Notes: a model not told the origin generated them from the sequence alone. 64,000 nucleotides of DNA from Bacillota bacterium (GCA_003150225.1 QAND01000029.1:42962-106961); one strand, 5' to 3'. Counted from the first letter of the stretch, positions 43,010 through 52,237 are shown. Translations and numbers: made by a program.

Positions 43010-44134
43010 TTGAGACGAAGCTATCGTAGGCTGATCTGTGGAATCCTAATCCTTTGCACACTATTGTTGTCCGGTACTGCTTTCGCGGGGGAAGTCGCCC
43101 CCTCCTCCAAGGGCGCCAGCCTAGTGGAGATCACGACCGGCCGAATCCTATATAGCAAAAATGGGGACGCCCCCATGCCCATGGCCAGTACCACCAAGGT
43201 GATGACCGCCCTTCTTGCGGTGGAAAGCGGCAAGCTCAACGAGGTGGTCACCGTACCCAAGGAGGCCGTTGGGGTAGAGGGCTCCTCTCTTTACTTGGAG
43301 GAAGGGGAGCAGTTTACCCTTTTAGACCTAACCTACGGCCTGATGATGCAGTCTGGAAACGACGCCGCCACCGTCATCGCCATCTATCTGGGCGGCAGCG
43401 TGGAGGGGTTTGCCGCCATGATGAATGAGAAGGCCCGGGAACTTGGGGCAAAGAACACCAACTTCGTCAATCCTCATGGTCTTCCGGCAAAAAACCACTA
43501 TACGTCCGCCAACGATCTCGGGATCATCTCGGCCGCCGCCATGCGCAACCAGGACTTTTCCACCATCGTTTCCACCAAATACTATGAGATGATGCCCAAG
43601 GGAAGCGGAACCAAGCGCACCATCAAAAACAAAAATAAGCTTTTGTGGAACTACGAATCCGCTACCGGTGTAAAAACGGGCTATACCATCGAGGCGGGAA
43701 AGTGTCTGGTGGCCGGCTCCGCCCGGGACCGGCTGGAGGTGGTTTCGGTGGTGCTTTCCTGTCCCAACATGTGGGATGACGCCACCTCTCTCCTTGACTA
43801 CGGCCACGAAAACTTCTGGCTAACCCAGATCGCTCAGGAAGGGGAGGAAATAGCCACGCTTCCGGTGGAAAACGGAGAACTGGATACCACCCCCGTATTG
43901 GTTGAGAAAAACGCCTATTACCCCCTAAGGGTAGATGACAGCGAGACGGTAAAAAAATCCATCGATCTTCCCAGCAGCGTCCCCGCTCCTGTGGAAGAGA
44001 ACCAGGTTCTAGGCACCATCACCTATTCCCTGGGAGACACGGAAATCGCCAAGATCAACCTTATGGCGGGTACCGCTGTCAACAAGCAAAGCTTTTTCTT
44101 CAAGATAAAGCGTTTCTTCCAAAACCTGTTCTAA
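43010..44134 (+). CDS. D-alanyl-D-alanine carboxypeptidase (S11 family)
   Basis: 374 residues: a signal peptide (LICGILILCTLLLSGTAFAG), SxxK in MASTTKVM, SxN in QSGNDAAT, an intact KTG in SATGVKTGYTIEAGKCLV, a PBP5-like C-terminal domain and a closing amphipathic membrane anchor (FFFKIKRFFQNLF). It trims pentapeptide side chains. TTG 43010 follows AGGAGG by 7 bases. All catalytic motifs are present, in contrast to the dacF copy at 38439. The 221-base gap upstream holds the structured RNA candidate. Confidence 0.93.
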   Translation: MRRSYRRLICGILILCTLLLSGTAFAGEVAPSSKGASLVEITTGRILYSKNGDAPMPMASTTKVMTALLAVESGKLNEVVTVPKEAVGVEGSSLYLEEGEQFTLLDLTYGLMMQSGNDAATVIAIYLGGSVEGFAAMMNEKARELGAKNTNFVNPHGLPAKNHYTSANDLGIISAAAMRNQDFSTIVSTKYYEMMPKGSGTKRTIKNKNKLLWNYESATGVKTGYTIEAGKCLVAGSARDRLEVVSVVLSCPNMWDDATSLLDYGHENFWLTQIAQEGEEIATLPVENGELDTTPVLVEKNAYYPLRVDDSETVKKSIDLPSSVPAPVEENQVLGTITYSLGDTEIAKINLMAGTAVNKQSFFFKIKRFFQNLF

Positions 44135-44191
44135 CCCCGCCAGTGGCCCCCTTTTTGACCATCGATCACCGGGATTCTGTCAACCTTCCAA

Positions 44192-44228
44192 AAACAAAAA
44201 ACAGCGCTCTAGGCGCTGTTTTTTGTTT
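44192..44228. terminator. Bidirectional terminator
   Basis: A perfect 16-base stem (44192-44207 with 44213-44228) has A and T runs on both sides, so it works for the carboxypeptidase gene (+) and the DUF47 gene (-), which converge here. Confidence 0.92.
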
Positions 44229-44229
44229 A

Positions 44230-44853
44230 TTAGGAATTTTTCATAATGATGATCTGCATCAATTCTCCCACCTGCTCTGCGGCGTCACAGCAGTTTTCCA
44301 TGCTCTCAAAGATCTGGGTCCAGCGAAGGACTTCCACGGGATTATCGCAATCTCCGTAGAGCTGCCGGATGGCATCCCTGTGAAGGATATCTCCAGCTTC
44401 CTCCAACTCATTGAGTTTCACCATGTGCTCCTTCAAAGAAACAGAGCGCCGGAAATCCTTAAACTCCATAAGCGCCAGCTTCAGCACCTCACAGCACTGG
44501 CAGATCAGCCCCGCCAGCTGGGACGCTTCTGGCCGCACGCTTCGGATCCGGTACATATATAGCTCCCGGGAAATCTCCTCAATATAGTCGGTCAAATCGT
44601 CGATCTTATCCAGCAGCGCCAGGATATCCTCCGATTCAATGGGTGGGAGGAACTCCCGGATCAGCTTTTCCACCACGGCATGGCGTTCCAGATCAGCGGC
44701 ATGCTCGATCTCATGCATAGCCTCCATCTGTTCCTCCAAGGCGGCGGGAGTAAAATCCTCCACCATGCCCCGTAGATACCGAGCCGCCTCGCAGGCACGC
44801 TCCGCCAAGTTCACAAAGCAATCAAAATAATAACCGTTTTGTTTTTTTGCCAT
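44230..44853 (-). CDS. DUF47/PhoU-like protein
   Basis: 207 residues, all helical, with YYFDCFVNLAERACEAARYL, MHEIEHAADLERHAVVEKL and DDLTDYIEEISREL, the E/DxxxD metal-binding repeats of PhoU-like DUF47 proteins. These accompany PiT transporters and are thought to control phosphate uptake. It is second in a two-gene operon, 15 bases after the transporter. Confidence 0.92.
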   Translation of the reverse strand: MAKKQNGYYFDCFVNLAERACEAARYLRGMVEDFTPAALEEQMEAMHEIEHAADLERHAVVEKLIREFLPPIESEDILALLDKIDDLTDYIEEISRELYMYRIRSVRPEASQLAGLICQCCEVLKLALMEFKDFRRSVSLKEHMVKLNELEEAGDILHRDAIRQLYGDCDNPVEVLRWTQIFESMENCCDAAEQVGELMQIIIMKNS

Positions 44854-44868
44854 TTTCGTCGGCTCCTT

Positions 44869-45921
44869 TTAAAAGATCAAGTCGAATAGCTCCACCATCA
44901 AATACCCAATCACCCCACAGCAGGGGAAGGTAAGCACCCAGGCCAGGACCATTTCCCGGACCACCCCCCAGTTGACGGAGGAGAACCGCTTGGCGGCTCC
45001 CACCCCCATGATGGCGGTGGTCTTGGTATGGGTGGTGCTTACCGGAATTCCAAGCACCGAAGACAGCAGAAGGCACCCTGACGCCGCCACATCGGCAGAA
45101 AAGCCCTGATATTTATTGAGCTTCACCATATCCATGCCCACGGCCTTAATGATGCGCAGCCCTCCGATGGAGGTTCCCAGCGCCATCACGGCAGAGCAGA
45201 GGATCATCAGCCAGAGGGGGATCACAAAGGAGGTGACGCCGCTTTGCCCTCCCGCTAGGAACATCCCCAGCATGAAGACCCCCATGAACTTCTGCCCATC
45301 CTGCGCTCCGTGCATGAAAGCCATAGTGGCTCCGCCGCCAATCTGCGCATACCGAAAAAAACGGTTTGCCTTCCGGCGGTCCACGTTCCTGCAGGCGAAC
45401 TGGGTCGTCTTAGCAGAGAGAAAACCGGCGAAAAAGCCCAACAAGGTGGAGAGGCCCAAACCATATACCACCTTCAGCCACTCGGCGCCGTTAATGCCGG
45501 ACAGCCCTCCGTGAAGCGCGATAGCCGCTCCCGAAAGCCCTGCGATGAGCGCATGGCTTTCGCTGGTGGGAATGCCAAAACGCCAGGCGGCGGTAGCCCA
45601 TACTACAATGGCGAACATAGCCGCACAGAGGGCTTGGCTGGCCTCCTGGGCATTTCCGCCAAAGTCCACCATATTATAGATGGTTTGGGCAACGGTAGCG
45701 TTCAAAAGTGTCATCACCAGAACGCCAAGAAAGTTGAAAAAGGCAGCCATCAAAATAGCTGCGCGGGGGCTCATGGAGCGGGTGGAAACACAAGTGGCGA
45801 TGGCATTGGGAGCATCCGTCCATCCATTGACCAAGATCACACCCAAGGTGAGGATCACCGTTACCACAAGACCGGGGTTGGAAAGCATCTGGGACACAAA
45901 GTCCGGCAGCGATACCGTCAT
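44869..45921 (-). CDS. pit: PiT family inorganic phosphate transporter
   Basis: 350-residue membrane protein of about ten helices with the duplicated PiT signature: GWTDAPNAIAT in the first half and MHGAQDGQKFMGV in the second, plus PTSESHAL and PVSTTHTKT. It carries phosphate by proton or sodium symport. First gene of the pit-DUF47 operon, from a strong sigma-A promoter at 45967-45995. Confidence 0.94.
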   Translation of the reverse strand: MTVSLPDFVSQMLSNPGLVVTVILTLGVILVNGWTDAPNAIATCVSTRSMSPRAAILMAAFFNFLGVLVMTLLNATVAQTIYNMVDFGGNAQEASQALCAAMFAIVVWATAAWRFGIPTSESHALIAGLSGAAIALHGGLSGINGAEWLKVVYGLGLSTLLGFFAGFLSAKTTQFACRNVDRRKANRFFRYAQIGGGATMAFMHGAQDGQKFMGVFMLGMFLAGGQSGVTSFVIPLWLMILCSAVMALGTSIGGLRIIKAVGMDMVKLNKYQGFSADVAASGCLLLSSVLGIPVSTTHTKTTAIMGVGAAKRFSSVNWGVVREMVLAWVLTFPCCGVIGYLMVELFDLIF

Positions 45922-45966
45922 GGCTTGTTCTTCCTTCTCTAAATATGAAATTTTTGTACTTTATTT

Positions 45967-45995
45967 ATTATATCCCAGACTGAGGCTCCCTGCAA
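45967..45995 (-). promoter_or_regulatory. Sigma-A promoter of pit-DUF47
   Basis: On the minus strand TTGCAG (45995-45990), 17 bases, TATAAT (45972-45967), about 45 bases before the pit ATG. I see no clear PHO box. Confidence 0.7.
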
Positions 45996-46019
45996 TCCAT
46001 TTCTTTTCTTCCCACCGGC

Positions 46020-46046
46020 ACCAAACTCCATGGCCTTCATAATATG
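46020..46046 (+). promoter_or_regulatory. Candidate sigma-K promoter of dpaAB
   Basis: ACC (46020-46022), 15 bases, CATAATATG (46038-46046) resemble the late mother-cell pattern AC / CATANNNTA. spoVF (dpaAB) is a sigma-K operon in Bacillus. Confidence 0.35.
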
Positions 46047-46068
46047 GATAGTAAGGGAGGGAACGCCA

Positions 46069-46890
46069 ATGGAAAAACGAGCCGTCATTCTTGGCTCCGA
46101 TAGCCGAAACCGCTATATCAAGGAAATACTGCTGTCCCAGGATTGGGACGCCCATTGGATCCAGGGTCAGTTGGATCCCACGGCAATCGACGTCCTTTCC
46201 TCCTGCACCGCCGCCATTCTCCCCGCAAACTATCTGGGCGGTAGCCAAATTGAGGGAATCGCCGACCCCGCAGACGAGGTTCTGGCCAGTGTCAATCCCG
46301 GGGCCGCCGTCTTCGCAGGGCGGTTTTCCCCCCGGCAAAAAGCCTGGATGGTGGATGCCAAAACCGAGTATTTTGAGCTGTTAGAAGATCCCTGCTTTAC
46401 CCTTGCCAACGCCCACTATACTGCCGAGGCGGCGGTAGCGCTGGCGATCACCACCATGAGCCGAAGCCTTATCGGCGCCACGGTGGTGGTAATCGGCTCA
46501 GGGCGAATCGCCAAGGCCCTTGTAGCCTACCTGGAGCCCTTTACCAAGATCGTTCGGGTGGTAGCGCGCCGGCCAGAGGAGCTGGAGCGGGCCAACCTAT
46601 TGGGATACAGCCCCTATGAAATGGATGAGATGGGGTGGGCCCTATATGGAGCGGACTGTGTCTTCAACACGGTGCCCAGCCGGGTGATTTTAAAGCGCCA
46701 TACCCACGAGGTGTCTAAGGGCTGCCTGTACCTGGAGCTAGCCTCAGCGCCCTATGGAAGCCAGCCGGAGGACTGGCCGGAGCATGTGGTTTACCTGCTG
46801 GCGGGCGGACTGCCGGGAAAAATCTCCCCCCGGTCTGCGGGCGGCGCTGCGGCGGAATACATCCTGGGAAAAATGGAGGAGATGGAATAA
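46069..46890 (+). CDS. dpaA: Dipicolinate synthase subunit A
   Basis: With DpaB, makes dipicolinic acid from dihydroxytetrahydrodipicolinate in the mother cell. 273 residues: an N-terminal domain (AVILGSDSRNRYIKEIL) and a Rossmann domain (VVVIGSGRIAKALVAYL). VFNTVPSRV and LYLELASAPYG follow as in SpoVFA. RBS AAGGGAGGG precedes ATG 46069. One base separates it from dpaB. Confidence 0.94.
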   Translation: MEKRAVILGSDSRNRYIKEILLSQDWDAHWIQGQLDPTAIDVLSSCTAAILPANYLGGSQIEGIADPADEVLASVNPGAAVFAGRFSPRQKAWMVDAKTEYFELLEDPCFTLANAHYTAEAAVALAITTMSRSLIGATVVVIGSGRIAKALVAYLEPFTKIVRVVARRPEELERANLLGYSPYEMDEMGWALYGADCVFNTVPSRVILKRHTHEVSKGCLYLELASAPYGSQPEDWPEHVVYLLAGGLPGKISPRSAGGAAAEYILGKMEEME

Positions 46891-46891
46891 C

Positions 46892-47485
46892 ATGAAGGAA
46901 AAACGGATTGGATTCGGTCTCACCGGATCCTTTTGCACCATACCTATGATCTTTGGCGAAGTGGAGCGGCTGGTGGAGATGGGCGCTCAGGTAACGCCCA
47001 TCCTATCCCATAATGTGGCCGCCATGGACACCCGCTTTGGAACGGCGGCAGAAACCCGTGAAAAGCTGTTTCAACTTACGGGACGCCGCCCTCTTGCCAC
47101 CATAGACGGGGTGGAACCCATCGGACCCCAGCGTCTGCTAGATCTGATGATCGTAGCTCCCTGTACCGGCAATACCATGGCAAAACTGGCAAACGGCATC
47201 GCTGACACGCCAGTCACCATGGCGGTAAAGTCCCATCTTCGAAACGGACGGCCGGTGCTGCTGGCCATTGCCAGCAACGATTCTCTGGGGGCCAACGCCC
47301 GGAACATAGGCACGCTGATGGCCCGGGAGCACATCTATTTTGTACCCTTTGGCCAGGACGGCGTGGAAGGAAAGCCCAATTCCATGCAATCCCGGTTCTC
47401 CCTAATACCCGAGGCTGCCCAATTGGCGCTTACAGGGAAACAGATGCAGCCCGTACTGTTGGGAGCCGGGGAATGTCTTAAATAA
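46892..47485 (+). CDS. dpaB: Dipicolinate synthase subunit B
   Basis: 197-residue flavoprotein-like subunit (HFCD family): GFGLTGSFCTIPMIFGEVERL, LMIVAPCTGNTMAKLANGI, DTPVTMAVKSHLRN and LLAIASNDSLGANARNIG. ATG 46892 follows GGAGG. Its end is followed by a strong terminator, so dpaAB is a self-contained operon. Confidence 0.94.
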   Translation: MKEKRIGFGLTGSFCTIPMIFGEVERLVEMGAQVTPILSHNVAAMDTRFGTAAETREKLFQLTGRRPLATIDGVEPIGPQRLLDLMIVAPCTGNTMAKLANGIADTPVTMAVKSHLRNGRPVLLAIASNDSLGANARNIGTLMAREHIYFVPFGQDGVEGKPNSMQSRFSLIPEAAQLALTGKQMQPVLLGAGECLK

Positions 47486-47533
47486 AGCGAGCCTATTTTT
47501 TTCTTGGGAAATCCAAGGTTTCCCAAGCCATAG

Positions 47534-47567
47534 AAAAAAAGAGGAGGTGCCTTCCTCCTCTTTTTTT
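47534..47567 (+). terminator. Terminator after dpaB
   Basis: Perfect 14-base stem (47534-47547 with 47554-47567), A run on the left and T run on the right, loop TGCCTT. Confidence 0.92.
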
Positions 47568-47569
47568 GT

Positions 47570-47598
47570 TTGTGATTGTATACGGATTCGTGTATAAT
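47570..47598 (+). promoter_or_regulatory. Sigma-A promoter of ftsK
   Basis: TTGTGA (47570-47575), 17 bases, TATAAT (47593-47598). Just downstream lies the near-perfect palindrome AACAAACATTTGTT (47608-47621), before the ftsK start at 47634. Confidence 0.65.
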
Positions 47599-47633
47599 AA
47601 ATAAGCGAACAAACATTTGTTGAAGGGGATCTT

Positions 47634-50024
47634 ATGGCAAGAAAGCGCAGGAAAAAGAGCGCGAATATGGAGATCGCCGGCGTGATTCTCATGGCCTTTG
47701 GAGCCATTCTGGCGTTCGGCATCTACTTTGGCAGCGCCGGCATGCTGGGCGTTGCCTTTCAAAACGTCTGTTTGGGGCTGTTCGGCACCCTCAGCTATGC
47801 GTTGCCCCCGGCGATCATCGCCCTGGGGGTTTATGTCGCGTTCTACATGCGCCGGCCCAAGAAATCCGGGCCCTACGTCTGCGCTGGAGTCATCGCTCTT
47901 TGCGTCATCTGTCTTTGGCATCTGATCTTCACCGGGCGGCCCACCGAGCCCGGTTATTTTGCCAGCGTCGCCGCCGCCTATGGAGCGGGGGTAGCTGGGG
48001 CCTGGGGAGGCGGCGCCTTTGCCCAGGTGTTTGTCCATCCCCTGGTGGTGCTTTTGGGGGTAGCGGGTACCGCCGTCCTGCTGGTTACGGCATGCCTCAT
48101 CGCCGCCATGGTCCTTACCCGTATTTCCATCCGGTCCGTCCGGGAACAGATGCGGGAGAATATCCATCTGCCAGAGCGTCCCCACCGGCAAAAGCGCCAG
48201 GGGAGGATTGATCCGCACCATTTGGAGGTGGACAACGATTCCATCCCCCCGATGGAGGAGGATGCCCCCGAGGAAAAGCCCCGGAAAAAGGGGCTGTTTA
48301 AATTCTTCTCAGTGGAAGAGGACGAGGCCCCCGAAGAGCCCCCCGTCCATCGGCTGGGGGAGTCCGACCGGGACATCGAATACCTGCCCTATGATTTGCA
48401 GAATAGGGGAGAGGGCCCCAGCATCCATCGGATCGCTCCCGAAGAGGACGAGCATCTGGTCTTCCAACGGCCCGCCCCCCGGAAGGCGGGCCGTCCGCCG
48501 GAGCCCGACGACGTGCCAGTAGAAGCGCCAGAGGCCCCTGCGTATTCCTCCACCGCTCCGCAGGAGGAAAAAAGGGCTTACCGGAAACCGCCCATTTCCA
48601 TGTTGGCCAAGCTGTCGCCCCTTAAGGCCGCTCGCGCGGCCAAGAACGATATGAAAAACAACGCCAACCTTCTGGAACGCACCTTTGAGAACTTCCGCAT
48701 CCAGGCCAAGGTGGTCAACGTGGTGGTGGGGCCCGCCGTTACCCGGTATGAGGTCCAGCCTGCCCCTGGGGTGAAGATCAGCCGTATCGTCAATTTGGCG
48801 GACGACATCGCCCTGTCCCTGGCGGCGGCTTCCGTCCGTATCGAGGCTCCCATCCCCGGAAAGAACGCCATCGGCATCGAGGTGCCCAACCGGGATCGAA
48901 CCCCCGTCATGCTGCGGGATATTTTGGAAAGCCCCGAGTTTACCAAAAGCGCTTCCAAGCTGACGGTACCCATCGGCAAAAATTTAACGGGAGAGAGCAT
49001 CGTTTTGGATCTGGCCGCCATGCCTCACCTGTTGGTAGCGGGCACCACTGGAAGCGGCAAGAGCGTATGCCTGCAAACCATGATCATGGGCCTTCTTTTC
49101 AACACCGTTCCGGATGACGTGCGGCTCATCATCGTGGATCCAAAAAAGGTGGATTTTGCCCGGTTCAACGGCCTGCCCAATATGATGATCCCCGTGGTTA
49201 CCGAGCCTAAAAAGGCGGCAGGGGCACTTAACTGGGCCGCCACCGAGATGGATAAGCGTTATGATGATTTCGCCTCCCGGGGTGCACGGGACATTGAAAA
49301 GTACAACGAGATCATGACCATGACGGAGAATCCCCGGATTCCCTATATCGTCTTCATCATCGATGAGCTGGCCGATCTCATGATGACTGCCCCCAAGGAT
49401 ATCGAGGCCCTTCTGTGCCGGATCGCCCAGAAAGGCCGGGCTGCGGGTATCCACCTGGTGGTGGCCACTCAGAGCCCTCGGGTGGACGTCATCACCGGTC
49501 TCATCAAGGCCAACTTCCCATCCCGGATCGCCCTTACCGTCCAGTCTCAAACCGATTCCCGAATCATCCTGGACATGAACGGCGCCGAAAAGCTGTTGGG
49601 CCGGGGAGATATGCTCCTTATGACCAGCAGCATGCCCAAACCCATGCGGGTTCAGGGAGCCTATATTCCAGACCAGGAGATGGAAGCGGTGACGGAGTTC
49701 ATCAAAAGCGCCGATGCCGCCCCCCAGTACGACGCTGAGATCATCGACCAGATCGACAAAGCCTCCTTGAACGAGGGGGGAGGAAGCGGCTCCGCCGCCG
49801 GCGGGGATGACGATATGGACGAACTCATCCGGGACGCCGCCGATCTGTTCCTGGACGCCGGCCAGGCGTCCACCAGCATGCTCCAGCGCCGATTCCGGGT
49901 TGGGTACGCCCGCGCTGCCCGGATCATGGATCAGATGGAACGGATGGGCATCATCAGCCCGCCGGACGGCAGCAAACCCCGGAACGTCCTGATCAGCCGG
50001 GCGGAATTTGAAGAGATGTTTTAA
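47634..50024 (+). CDS. ftsK: DNA translocase FtsK/SpoIIIE
   Basis: Septal DNA pump, 796 residues: a basic N-terminus, four membrane helices (about residues 10-165), an acidic/proline-rich linker and the motor domain with Walker A LLVAGTTGSGKSVCLQ near residue 472, Walker B IVFIIDELADLMM and the RecA-like fold. A C-terminal gamma winged-helix domain (FLDAGQASTSMLQRRFRVGY) reads chromosome orientation. In a spore former it may serve as both FtsK and SpoIIIE; the sequence does not separate these. rimO follows after 15 bases. Confidence 0.96.
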   Translation: MARKRRKKSANMEIAGVILMAFGAILAFGIYFGSAGMLGVAFQNVCLGLFGTLSYALPPAIIALGVYVAFYMRRPKKSGPYVCAGVIALCVICLWHLIFTGRPTEPGYFASVAAAYGAGVAGAWGGGAFAQVFVHPLVVLLGVAGTAVLLVTACLIAAMVLTRISIRSVREQMRENIHLPERPHRQKRQGRIDPHHLEVDNDSIPPMEEDAPEEKPRKKGLFKFFSVEEDEAPEEPPVHRLGESDRDIEYLPYDLQNRGEGPSIHRIAPEEDEHLVFQRPAPRKAGRPPEPDDVPVEAPEAPAYSSTAPQEEKRAYRKPPISMLAKLSPLKAARAAKNDMKNNANLLERTFENFRIQAKVVNVVVGPAVTRYEVQPAPGVKISRIVNLADDIALSLAAASVRIEAPIPGKNAIGIEVPNRDRTPVMLRDILESPEFTKSASKLTVPIGKNLTGESIVLDLAAMPHLLVAGTTGSGKSVCLQTMIMGLLFNTVPDDVRLIIVDPKKVDFARFNGLPNMMIPVVTEPKKAAGALNWAATEMDKRYDDFASRGARDIEKYNEIMTMTENPRIPYIVFIIDELADLMMTAPKDIEALLCRIAQKGRAAGIHLVVATQSPRVDVITGLIKANFPSRIALTVQSQTDSRIILDMNGAEKLLGRGDMLLMTSSMPKPMRVQGAYIPDQEMEAVTEFIKSADAAPQYDAEIIDQIDKASLNEGGGSGSAAGGDDDMDELIRDAADLFLDAGQASTSMLQRRFRVGYARAARIMDQMERMGIISPPDGSKPRNVLISRAEFEEMF

Positions 50025-50039
50025 GGAGAACCTGTTATC

Positions 50040-51356
50040 GTGAGAGAAGCCATTGGGATGATCTCCCTTGGATGCAATAAAAACCAGGTGGATACCGAGC
50101 AGATGCTCTATCCCCTGGTCCATAACGGATATACCATGGTGGAGGAGGCGGAGGATGCCGACCTCCTCATCATCAATACCTGCGGATTCATCGATGCCGC
50201 CAAGGAGGAATCCATCCAGGCCATTCTGGAGGCAGCGGAACTGAAGCAGCAGGGGAAGGTGCGGCGCGTTTTGGTGACGGGATGTCTTTCCCAGCGTTAT
50301 GGGGAGGAACTGGCAAAGGAGCTGCCCGAGGTGGACGGTTTCATCGGCGTAAACCAATACGGCGACATCGCCCGGATTGTGGAGCGGGTGCTTTCAGGAG
50401 AGCGGGTCCAGGAGTTTTCCGCCTGCAGCCGGCCAAACGGCCGCCGGGTGCTGATCTCTCCCCGGCACAGCGTCTATATCCGCATCGCCGAGGGCTGCAG
50501 CACCGGCTGCAGCTACTGTGCCATTCCCCGAATCCGAGGAGGCTATGTGAGCCGGACCATGGAGGACATTCTGGCCGAGTGCCAGGAGTACGTCCAAAAT
50601 GGCGCCCAGGAGCTGATCCTCATCGCCCAGGATACCTCCTATTATGGCAAAGACCTCTACGGCGAGTACCGCCTTTATGATCTGCTAACGGCCATTTCCC
50701 GGCTGGATGCCCCCTGGATCCGAGTCCTGTACACCTATCCCGAGCGCATCGACAGCCGCCTTCTGGCATTGATGGCCAATACCCCGAATATCGTAAACTA
50801 TCTGGATATGCCCATCCAGCATATCGATGACGGCGTCCTATCCGCCATGGGGCGCCACGCCACCGAAGCGGGCATCCGGTCCCTCCTGGAGGAGATTGCC
50901 TCCTACGGCTGTTTCACCGTCCGCACCTCGCTGATCTGCGGATTCCCCGGAGAAACCGAATCCCAGCACCAAAAGCTCCTAAATTTTGTCCGAGAGGGGC
51001 ACATTCATCGCCTGGGTGCTTTTGCTTATTCCCAGGAAGAGGGAACCCGGGCTGCTGCTTTTCCCTGCCAGCTTCCCGAGGAGGTCAAGGCCCGGCGCGC
51101 TGAGGAAGTGCTTCTAGCCCAGCAGCAGGTTTCCCTCCGCCGCAACCAACGCCGGGTAGGAACCATCGAACAGGTGCTGGTGGACGAATACGATGATACC
51201 CTTTGCCTCTACATCGGCCGGTCCCAATCCGAGGCCCCCGGCGTGGACGGCGAAATCTATCTCAGCTCGGAACGCCCTCTTGCCATCGGCCAGTTTGTGG
51301 ACGCCCGGGTAATCCAGGCTGAGGAATATGATGTAATGAGTGAGGTCCTACCATGA
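50040..51356 (+). CDS. rimO: Ribosomal protein S12 methylthiotransferase RimO
   Basis: Radical-SAM enzyme adding a methylthio group to Asp of ribosomal protein S12. 438 residues: the UPF0004 domain (MISLGCNKNQVDTEQ, INTCGFIDAAKEESI, VTGCLSQRYGEEL), the radical SAM cluster motif EGCSTGCSYCAIPRIRGG (CxxxCxxC) and a C-terminal TRAM domain. The family's usual SLGCPKN reads SLGCNKN here. MiaB-type enzymes are similar, but the rimO-pgsA-cinA-recA order supports RimO. GTG start 50040 behind AAGGAGAA. Confidence 0.92.
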   Translation: MREAIGMISLGCNKNQVDTEQMLYPLVHNGYTMVEEAEDADLLIINTCGFIDAAKEESIQAILEAAELKQQGKVRRVLVTGCLSQRYGEELAKELPEVDGFIGVNQYGDIARIVERVLSGERVQEFSACSRPNGRRVLISPRHSVYIRIAEGCSTGCSYCAIPRIRGGYVSRTMEDILAECQEYVQNGAQELILIAQDTSYYGKDLYGEYRLYDLLTAISRLDAPWIRVLYTYPERIDSRLLALMANTPNIVNYLDMPIQHIDDGVLSAMGRHATEAGIRSLLEEIASYGCFTVRTSLICGFPGETESQHQKLLNFVREGHIHRLGAFAYSQEEGTRAAAFPCQLPEEVKARRAEEVLLAQQQVSLRRNQRRVGTIEQVLVDEYDDTLCLYIGRSQSEAPGVDGEIYLSSERPLAIGQFVDARVIQAEEYDVMSEVLP

Positions 51357-52219
51357 ATCTTCCCAATAAGCTAACGTTACTGCGCATCATCCTGGTTCCG
51401 GTGTTTATTGCCGTAGCCGCCATTGGGTTCCCCGGATGGAACTATGTGGCGGCGGTGGTGTTCTTTGCCGCCTCTTTGACCGACAGTCTGGACGGCAAAA
51501 TCGCCCGAAAACGGAACATCGTCACCGATTTCGGCAAACTGGTGGATCCCATCGCCGATAAAATGCTGACCAGCGCCGCCATGGTGGTGCTGGTTACCTG
51601 GGGCAAGTTGCCGGCCTATATGGCCATCATCCTCATCGGCCGGGATCTTATGATCAACCCCCTCCGGAACCTGGCCGCTAAGGATGGCGTGGCCATCTCC
51701 GCCAAATGGAGCGGCAAGATCAAAACCCTTTTGCAGATCATCGCCTACATTGCCCTGCTCCTAAAGGTAGACCTCATTGGCAACATCGTGCTTTGGCTGG
51801 CCCTTGCCGTCACCCTATACAGCGTGTATGAATACCTGGTCCCCAACCTGTCCATCGTCAAACGGTACGGCTGGGTCAAATACCTGGCTCTGTTCCTGGA
51901 CAAATTCCTAATCTATACGGCGCTGTTCATCCTGTGCCAGCTTCATATGGTGCCTATGGTGGTGGCCTTCTTGATCATCGCCAAGGACAACATCCTGTCG
52001 GGCTTCCGTACTATGGCAGAGCTATACCATGTAACGGTCCGGATCCGTCTGGTAGACGCCATCGCCCAGCTCCTAGTGGTGCTGGCCCTGGTGTTCGCCA
52101 TCTTCTGGCCGGCAAATAGCGGGCTTCTCCTATGGACCGCCGGCTTGTTCTGCTGCCTTTCCATCGCCGATTACAGCGTACGCCATTGGGATACGCTGAA
52201 AAAGATATTCAACGCTTAA
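51353..52219 (+). CDS. pgsA: PgsA-type phosphatidyltransferase with duplicated C-terminal half
   Basis: 288 residues, where PgsA is usually about 180. Residues 1-165 are a normal CDP-alcohol phosphatidyltransferase, with the catalytic motif D-SL-DG-KI-AR, then G and DPIAD (residues 44-69). It would make phosphatidylglycerol phosphate from CDP-diacylglycerol. Residues about 175-275 align without gaps to residues 61-161 (DK, P, RD/KD, R and A at identical spacing), so the second half of the fold appears to be repeated without the catalytic motif. It overlaps rimO by 4 bases. Confidence 0.9.
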   Translation: MNLPNKLTLLRIILVPVFIAVAAIGFPGWNYVAAVVFFAASLTDSLDGKIARKRNIVTDFGKLVDPIADKMLTSAAMVVLVTWGKLPAYMAIILIGRDLMINPLRNLAAKDGVAISAKWSGKIKTLLQIIAYIALLLKVDLIGNIVLWLALAVTLYSVYEYLVPNLSIVKRYGWVKYLALFLDKFLIYTALFILCQLHMVPMVVAFLIIAKDNILSGFRTMAELYHVTVRIRLVDAIAQLLVVLALVFAIFWPANSGLLLWTAGLFCCLSIADYSVRHWDTLKKIFNA

Positions 52220-52237
52220 ACAACTGGGGGTAATCGT

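Noticed and set aside
47608..47621. LexA box in front of ftsK
   Set aside because: The half-sites do not have the four-base spacing of CGAAC-N4-GTTCG; kept only as an unassigned palindrome.
48984..50357. 457-codon open frame on the minus strand, antisense to ftsK
   Set aside because: A shadow of the GC-rich FtsK motor domain; low-complexity His/Gly composition and no recognisable domain.
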